IMG/VR virus record: IMGVR_UViG_3300027833_001802
Location: 1 to 26,259 of that record
Length of the DNA stretch: 26,259 bases
From: a virus
Direction: 5' to 3' (one strand)
The notes beneath the pieces are model-generated. The model made no database searches and was not told the DNA's origin. It worked only from the letters and a program-made list of their open reading frames with translations. The translations under genes were made by a program, and so were the position numbers. How positions within the stretch are numbered: position 1 is the first letter of the stretch; each line of letters starts with the position of its first letter. This document shows, piece after piece, positions 22,450 through 26,259 of this stretch.

Positions 22450-23211
22450 ATGACTGGGAGTAATACAATAAACGATGAACCTACCGCATTTATATTTGAT
22501 GTCGGTGGTACACTTACTCCCAGTCGTTCTTTAATTGATCCTGAATTTGAATCATGGTTAGTAGATTTTTGTACTCATAATGATGTATATATTGTCACTA
22601 GCAGTGATCATTCCAACACACTAGAACAACTAAACATCACATTGTATGATCTCGTAGTTAAAGCATATCAATGTAGTGGTAATAGTGTATGGAATAACAA
22701 TATTCAACTTGAATGCAATGAATGGACACTTAATAGAGAAGCGAGAGTATTTCTTAACGACAAATTAGAGCAATCTAATTTTAATATTAAGAAAGGTATA
22801 CATATTGAAGATCGTACAGGAATGGCGAATTTCAGTATAGTAGGTAGAGGTGCAACAATCCAGGATCGCGCTTCGTATATTGAATATGAATTCATGCATA
22901 ATGAGCGTAAACTAATTGCTGATGCGTTCAATCTAGAATTCAACGAATTAGGAATGACTGCGCAAGTAGCAGGCGAAACTAGCATTAATATTGTACCAAA
23001 TGGTAAAGACAAAGGTCAGATCATTCATGATTTTGACGAACAAACAATTTATTTCTTTGGTGATAATATGGAAGAAAGCGGTAATGATGCTCCACTTAAA
23101 CAAGCCATAATTAACAGAAAGAACAAAAATGATAAATGCTTTACAGTAACTGGGTGGCAACATACGTGGGATCTATTACAGGAACTGTCTAAGCAAGGGT
23201 TATGTTATTAA
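22450..23211 (+). CDS. HAD-superfamily protein resembling phosphomannomutase, altered catalytic motif
   Basis: A 253-aa HAD-fold protein. The closest pattern I see is the eukaryotic-type phosphomannomutase family (PMM). Shared features are FIFDVGGTLTPSRS at residues 14-27, VTSSD at 49-53, GMANFSIVGRG at 124-134 (PMM GMxNxSxxGR), SINIVPNGKDKGQ at 178-190 and FFGDNMEESGND at 202-213. The nucleophile D17 is kept, but the second Asp of DxDGT, the general acid/base, is Gly (G19). A mutase or phosphatase without that residue should be much slower, so it may be a binding protein or have a changed chemistry. It lies seven bases after the 21855 gene without a strong ribosome site. Confidence 0.75.
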   Translation: MTGSNTINDEPTAFIFDVGGTLTPSRSLIDPEFESWLVDFCTHNDVYIVTSSDHSNTLEQLNITLYDLVVKAYQCSGNSVWNNNIQLECNEWTLNREARVFLNDKLEQSNFNIKKGIHIEDRTGMANFSIVGRGATIQDRASYIEYEFMHNERKLIADAFNLEFNELGMTAQVAGETSINIVPNGKDKGQIIHDFDEQTIYFFGDNMEESGNDAPLKQAIINRKNKNDKCFTVTGWQHTWDLLQELSKQGLCY

Positions 23212-23215
23212 CTAA

Positions 23216-23223
23216 CATAAATA
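23216..23223 (+). promoter_or_regulatory. T4-type late promoter box before the 23266 gene
   Basis: CATAAATA stands 42 bases before the ATG at 23266 in a 54-base gap and is followed by ATAGTATAATACT, again like the context at 14186. Confidence 0.5.
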
Positions 23224-23265
23224 ATAGTATAATACTTATAAAAGTACACGTGGAATAAATAAATC

Positions 23266-23559
23266 ATGGCAATTGAACAAAACGACCGATCATTTAGTAA
23301 GATTTTCAATGAAGTCGATATACAAACTATCCCTCCAAAATATATACAAGCAATAGTTCTTACATTATCATCTGGTGAAAAAGTAGAAATTTCAGATGTG
23401 ATGCTAGATTCAATCGAATCAGCAGAAGACGTATTCGCAGGAATCGAAAGAGAAGATGTTACAAACGTAGACATCGCTCTTGATTATGAAGCAATTGAGT
23501 ATGATGTAAGTACTGATGTGAAGAGTGTACTAGACGGGTTGTTCGGAACACACGACTGA
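23266..23559 (+). CDS. acidic protein of unknown function (97 aa)
   Basis: Not recognised by name. It is acidic throughout, with YIQAIVLTLSSGEKVEISDV around residues 26-45, a helix, then VTNVDIALDYEAIEYDVSTD and a short C-terminal VLDGLFGTHD. The strand-rich, acidic and cysteine-free composition is typical of small phage structural or regulatory proteins. The late-type promoter box upstream suggests late expression. It is followed by a 15-bp palindrome and the radical SAM gene. Confidence 0.68.
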   Translation: MAIEQNDRSFSKIFNEVDIQTIPPKYIQAIVLTLSSGEKVEISDVMLDSIESAEDVFAGIEREDVTNVDIALDYEAIEYDVSTDVKSVLDGLFGTHD

Positions 23560-23572
23560 TAATGTAATCATG

Positions 23573-23587
23573 ATGTATGACATACAT
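23573..23587. repeat. 15-bp palindrome between genes
   Basis: ATGTATG (23573-23579) and CATACAT (23581-23587) are reverse complements around a single base. The loop is too short for an RNA hairpin with all pairs, so a dimeric DNA-binding site is an alternative. It is 18 bases before the radical SAM start. Confidence 0.4.
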
Positions 23588-23604
23588 GTCTTAACGGAAA
23601 TAAA

Positions 23605-25044
23605 ATGACAGAAAAGAAATTACCTTCAGATACATTTTGTATACTACCTTGGGTACATTTGAGTACTCGTCCCGATGGTAGCATGAGAGTATGTTGTACA
23701 GCAAACGCAAGTAGTGTTGGTGCAACAAATGATAAAGTTCATGGTGGTAGAGTTGGTATTGTTAAAACAGATGATGGTAAACCTGCAAACCTAAACAACA
23801 GTGATTTATCTAGTGCATGGAACAATAGTTATATGCGTGGGGTACGTCAACAGATGCTTGCAGGAGAAAAGCCAGCGAGTTGTTTGAAATGTTACAAAGA
23901 AGAAGATGCTGGACATCGTTCTAAGCGACAATGGGAAACAGAGTATTGGCAACGTGACGGCATTGATGTAGATCAACTTATAGCAGAAACACGAGAAGAC
24001 GGTTCAACTGATTCAAAATTACGATATATTGATATCCGTATGGGTACTAAATGTCAACTTGGTTGCATTATGTGTAGTCCTCATGATTCATCTGGATGGG
24101 TGAAAGATTGGAACAAATTATATCCACAGGTTACAAATGAGTCACTAAAAGAAACTATGGCATGGGATGATAAAGGCAAGCAGTTTGGTGCTAATTATAA
24201 CTGGCATAAAACCAACCCAAAGTTTTGGGATCAGTTATATGCACAAATACCCTTTATGCGTCAACTATACTTTGCAGGTGGTGAATCAACTGTCATAGAA
24301 GAGCATTATGAAATCTTAGATAAAGTTATTGAGATGGGTTATGCACATCAGATTGAGTTGCGTTATAATAGTAATGGTATTGAATTGCCTGATCGTCTAT
24401 TAGAGCAATGGAAAAAATTCCAAAAAGTACGTTTCCACTATAGTATTGATAGTATTGGTGATATGAACGATTACATCCGTTACCCAAGTGAATGGTCGCA
24501 TCAACTTGCAATGTTTGAGCGCCTTGACACACAGACATCTAACAACGTAGAGATAACCATCGCATGTGCAGTAAACGCACTTAACATTCATTACATACCA
24601 GACTTCCTTAAATGGAAACTTCAAGAAAGTGGACTAAAGAAAACAAACATGTGGCCCTTTGGTGCTGGTGGTATTAACTATCACTTTGTATACTGGCCAG
24701 GACACTTGAATGTTAAAGTACTACCAGATGAATTCATAGATAAAACAGAAGCGAAGTATGAAGAGTTTATTGAATGGTGGAAAGAGAATTGGGAACTAGG
24801 TGTTCCAAGTTGGCACAAGGGTAAAGTAGACTATCAGACATGGGAAGATGCTAACTATGGTATCAAGCGGTTACGTGGTATGATTAGTTTTGCTCGTAGC
24901 GAAGATTGGACTCAACGCATGCCCGAGTTTAGAGAATACATTAACAAATTAGACGATATACGTGGGACAGATTTCAGAACAACATTTGCTGATATGGCTT
25001 ACTTATTAGATGAACCTACAGAGGACAACAATAATGTCGTATGA
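23605..25044 (+). CDS. radical SAM protein, twitch-domain type
   Basis: A 479-aa radical SAM enzyme. The [4Fe-4S] motif is CQLGCIMC at residues 150-157 (C150, C154, C157), preceded by YIDIRMGTK, the first strand of the barrel. The N-terminal 100 residues carry CILPWVHLS (C12), VCCTA (C30, C31) and CLKC (C93, C96), an arrangement like the auxiliary-cluster twitch or SPASM regions of peptide- and sugar-modifying enzymes. FAGGESTVIEEH near residue 223 is the SAM-contacting GGE region. Proteins of this type occur in many T4-like phages but have no proven substrate. It ends by overlapping the nucleosidase gene by 11 bases, which suggests the nucleosidase clears its 5'-deoxyadenosine by-product. 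Confidence 0.86.
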   Translation: MTEKKLPSDTFCILPWVHLSTRPDGSMRVCCTANASSVGATNDKVHGGRVGIVKTDDGKPANLNNSDLSSAWNNSYMRGVRQQMLAGEKPASCLKCYKEEDAGHRSKRQWETEYWQRDGIDVDQLIAETREDGSTDSKLRYIDIRMGTKCQLGCIMCSPHDSSGWVKDWNKLYPQVTNESLKETMAWDDKGKQFGANYNWHKTNPKFWDQLYAQIPFMRQLYFAGGESTVIEEHYEILDKVIEMGYAHQIELRYNSNGIELPDRLLEQWKKFQKVRFHYSIDSIGDMNDYIRYPSEWSHQLAMFERLDTQTSNNVEITIACAVNALNIHYIPDFLKWKLQESGLKKTNMWPFGAGGINYHFVYWPGHLNVKVLPDEFIDKTEAKYEEFIEWWKENWELGVPSWHKGKVDYQTWEDANYGIKRLRGMISFARSEDWTQRMPEFREYINKLDDIRGTDFRTTFADMAYLLDEPTEDNNNVV

Positions 25045-25585
25045 TGTTATACCCGTATTAGTTGCATTAGAAGCAGAATTACCCTATGAATTACCAGCAC
25101 CTTATGTTAAAATAGTAATGGGTGTCGGTAAGATCAAAGCGACAATTGCAGCGACAGAAGCAGCATTAAAGTATAATCCGCACACCATTATCAATATGGG
25201 TACTGCTGGCAGTTTAGATCCTAAGTTATCATTAGGTGTACATGAAGTTGGAAAAGTTGGTCAACGAGATATGGATGCTACACCATTAGGTTTCAAAATA
25301 GGACAGACACCATTCACTGGTGAATTATGGTTAGAATTAAAGAGTAGTGATATTTCATTGACTACTGGTGATAATTTTGTAACTAGTAGACCAGCATTGA
25401 GTAGTACATTAGTTGATATGGAAGCATACGGTATAGCAATGGTATGTAATAAGTATAAAATAATATTTGATTGCTACAAGTATGTATCTGACTTTGCAGA
25501 CGAAGAATCAACCACAGACTGGGAACAGAATTGTGCAGATGGTGCAGATGAATTCATGAAGATATTATTAAATAGAAGAGAGTAA
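25034..25585 (+). CDS. MTA/SAH nucleosidase-like protein (nucleoside phosphorylase fold)
   Basis: A 183-aa protein of the 5'-methylthioadenosine/S-adenosylhomocysteine nucleosidase family, which hydrolyses adenine from SAH, MTA and 5'-deoxyadenosine. Features are ALEAELP at residues 11-17, IINMGTAGSL at 52-61, ITTGDNFV-type text at 109-116 (LTTGDNFV), LVDMEAYGIA at 126-135 with the catalytic Glu, and YVSDFADE at 150-157 with the catalytic Asp. It is shorter than E. coli Mtn (232 aa), mainly in loops. AGAGG at 25020-25024 supports the ATG at 25034; an in-frame ATG at 25010 lies further inside the previous gene. With metK and several SAM users in the window, a SAM-salvage role is likely. Confidence 0.83.
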   Translation: MSYDVIPVLVALEAELPYELPAPYVKIVMGVGKIKATIAATEAALKYNPHTIINMGTAGSLDPKLSLGVHEVGKVGQRDMDATPLGFKIGQTPFTGELWLELKSSDISLTTGDNFVTSRPALSSTLVDMEAYGIAMVCNKYKIIFDCYKYVSDFADEESTTDWEQNCADGADEFMKILLNRRE

Positions 25586-25588
25586 ATA

Positions 25589-26259
25589 ATGTTAGATGTT
25601 ATAATGTTAGCGTATGGTGAAGTAAACGCTGATGAACATTTCAAACGAATACAGAAATTAGCACCTCATGCAAAACGTGTAGACAACGTTGTCGGAATTT
25701 TAGAAGCACATCAAGCAGCAGCAAAATTGGCAACAACAGATAATTTTTACGTGGTTGATGCTGATGCAGAGTTAGTTGATCATTTTGATTTCTCATTCAC
25801 GCCTAGTATTATCAAAGAATCATATCCAGGTGTTAATGAATCAAGTTGTGTATTTGTATGGCAAAGTGTAAACCCAGTAAATGGTTTAATTTATGGCAAT
25901 GGTGGGGTAAAGTTATTCCCTAGACATAAGTTACTGAATGCAACATCATTTCAAATAGATATGACAACTACAATTGATGCACCATTAGTAGTGATGCAAC
26001 AAGTATCCAACATATCAGCATTCAATACAGATGCGTTTAGTACGTGGCGTAGTGCATTTAGAGAGTGTGTGAAGTTATCATGTGCACGTAATCCTGATAT
26101 TGATACTAGATACAGATTAGATGTATGGTGTAATCGTGGTGATAGTAATACATATGGTAAATATGCGATCATGGGTGCTAGACAAGGTAGAGAGTTTGGT
26201 GTTCATTACAAAAATGATAGTACTAAGTTAGATAAAATAAACGATTATGAATGGTTAAA
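25589..26259 (+). CDS. glycosyltransferase-like protein, 3' end beyond the window
   Basis: The frame opens at ATG 25589, three bases after the previous stop, and remains open to the window edge for 223 codons. It is of a type seen in marine phages and annotated as glycosyltransferase. FYVVDADAELVDHFDF at residues 53-68 contains a DxD-like acidic motif, VFVWQSVNPVNGLIYGNGG near 88-106 is a conserved block, and SAFRECVKLSC comes later. DxD motifs bind a metal-nucleotide-sugar. What it glycosylates, DNA or an envelope polymer, is unknown; the presence of modified-base genes makes DNA a possibility but this is inference. The true length and end are not visible. Confidence 0.68.
   Translation, partial: MLDVIMLAYGEVNADEHFKRIQKLAPHAKRVDNVVGILEAHQAAAKLATTDNFYVVDADAELVDHFDFSFTPSIIKESYPGVNESSCVFVWQSVNPVNGLIYGNGGVKLFPRHKLLNATSFQIDMTTTIDAPLVVMQQVSNISAFNTDAFSTWRSAFRECVKLSCARNPDIDTRYRLDVWCNRGDSNTYGKYAIMGARQGREFGVHYKNDSTKLDKINDYEWL

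Overview
This window reads as a piece of a large tailed-phage genome of the T4-like type, most likely an uncultured marine myovirus infecting a Gram-negative bacterium. It is AT-rich, every recognisable gene is on the + strand, spacing is tight with many start/stop overlaps, and no tRNA or rRNA is visible. The T4-type hallmarks are a sliding clamp (gp45-like), an RNase H / 5'-3' exonuclease, a gp4-like head-completion nuclease and a dCMP deaminase. Several conserved proteins that I associate with marine T4-like phages are also present. The host cannot be named from this sequence.

Layout. Positions 1-4709: a strong sigma70-type promoter, the clamp, a DpdA/TGT-like base-exchange enzyme, two small unknown genes, folE, a phosphoribosyltransferase and an unknown gene. 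Positions 4723-8503: what looks like an accessory block. It holds a Dam-type adenine methylase bracketed by a 29-bp direct repeat. After that comes a 919-aa secreted subtilase with its own promoter and a hairpin behind it. Positions 8522-12760: a cytidylyltransferase, a conserved phage protein, gp4, three very small genes, a MazG-like pyrophosphohydrolase, queE and metK. Positions 12800-14858: a small conserved gene, RNase H and two small genes, ending in a clear intrinsic terminator. Positions 14961-19174: a three-gene envelope cluster, namely a secreted four-cysteine protein, a 1042-aa secreted protein with 18 cysteine repeats, and a membrane coiled-coil protein. Positions 19235-26259: dCMP deaminase, a 50-aa gene, a metallopeptidase/VWA protein, several small conserved genes, a PMM-like HAD protein with an altered catalytic motif, a radical SAM protein, an MTA/SAH nucleosidase-like protein and a glycosyltransferase-like gene cut by the window end.

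Two metabolic themes link the genes. First, FolE, QueE and the DpdA-like enzyme are three parts of a 7-deazaguanine DNA modification route; QueD and QueC are not in this window. Second, MetK makes S-adenosylmethionine, which Dam, QueE and the second radical SAM enzyme would consume, and the nucleosidase could clear the inhibitory by-products.

Two promoter classes are readable. Five near-consensus sigma70 promoters stand before the clamp, the subtilase, RNase H, dCMP deaminase and the VWA protein. Five [C/G]ATAAATA boxes like T4 late promoters stand before metK, the 14246 gene, the envelope cluster, the 21605 gene and the 23266 gene.
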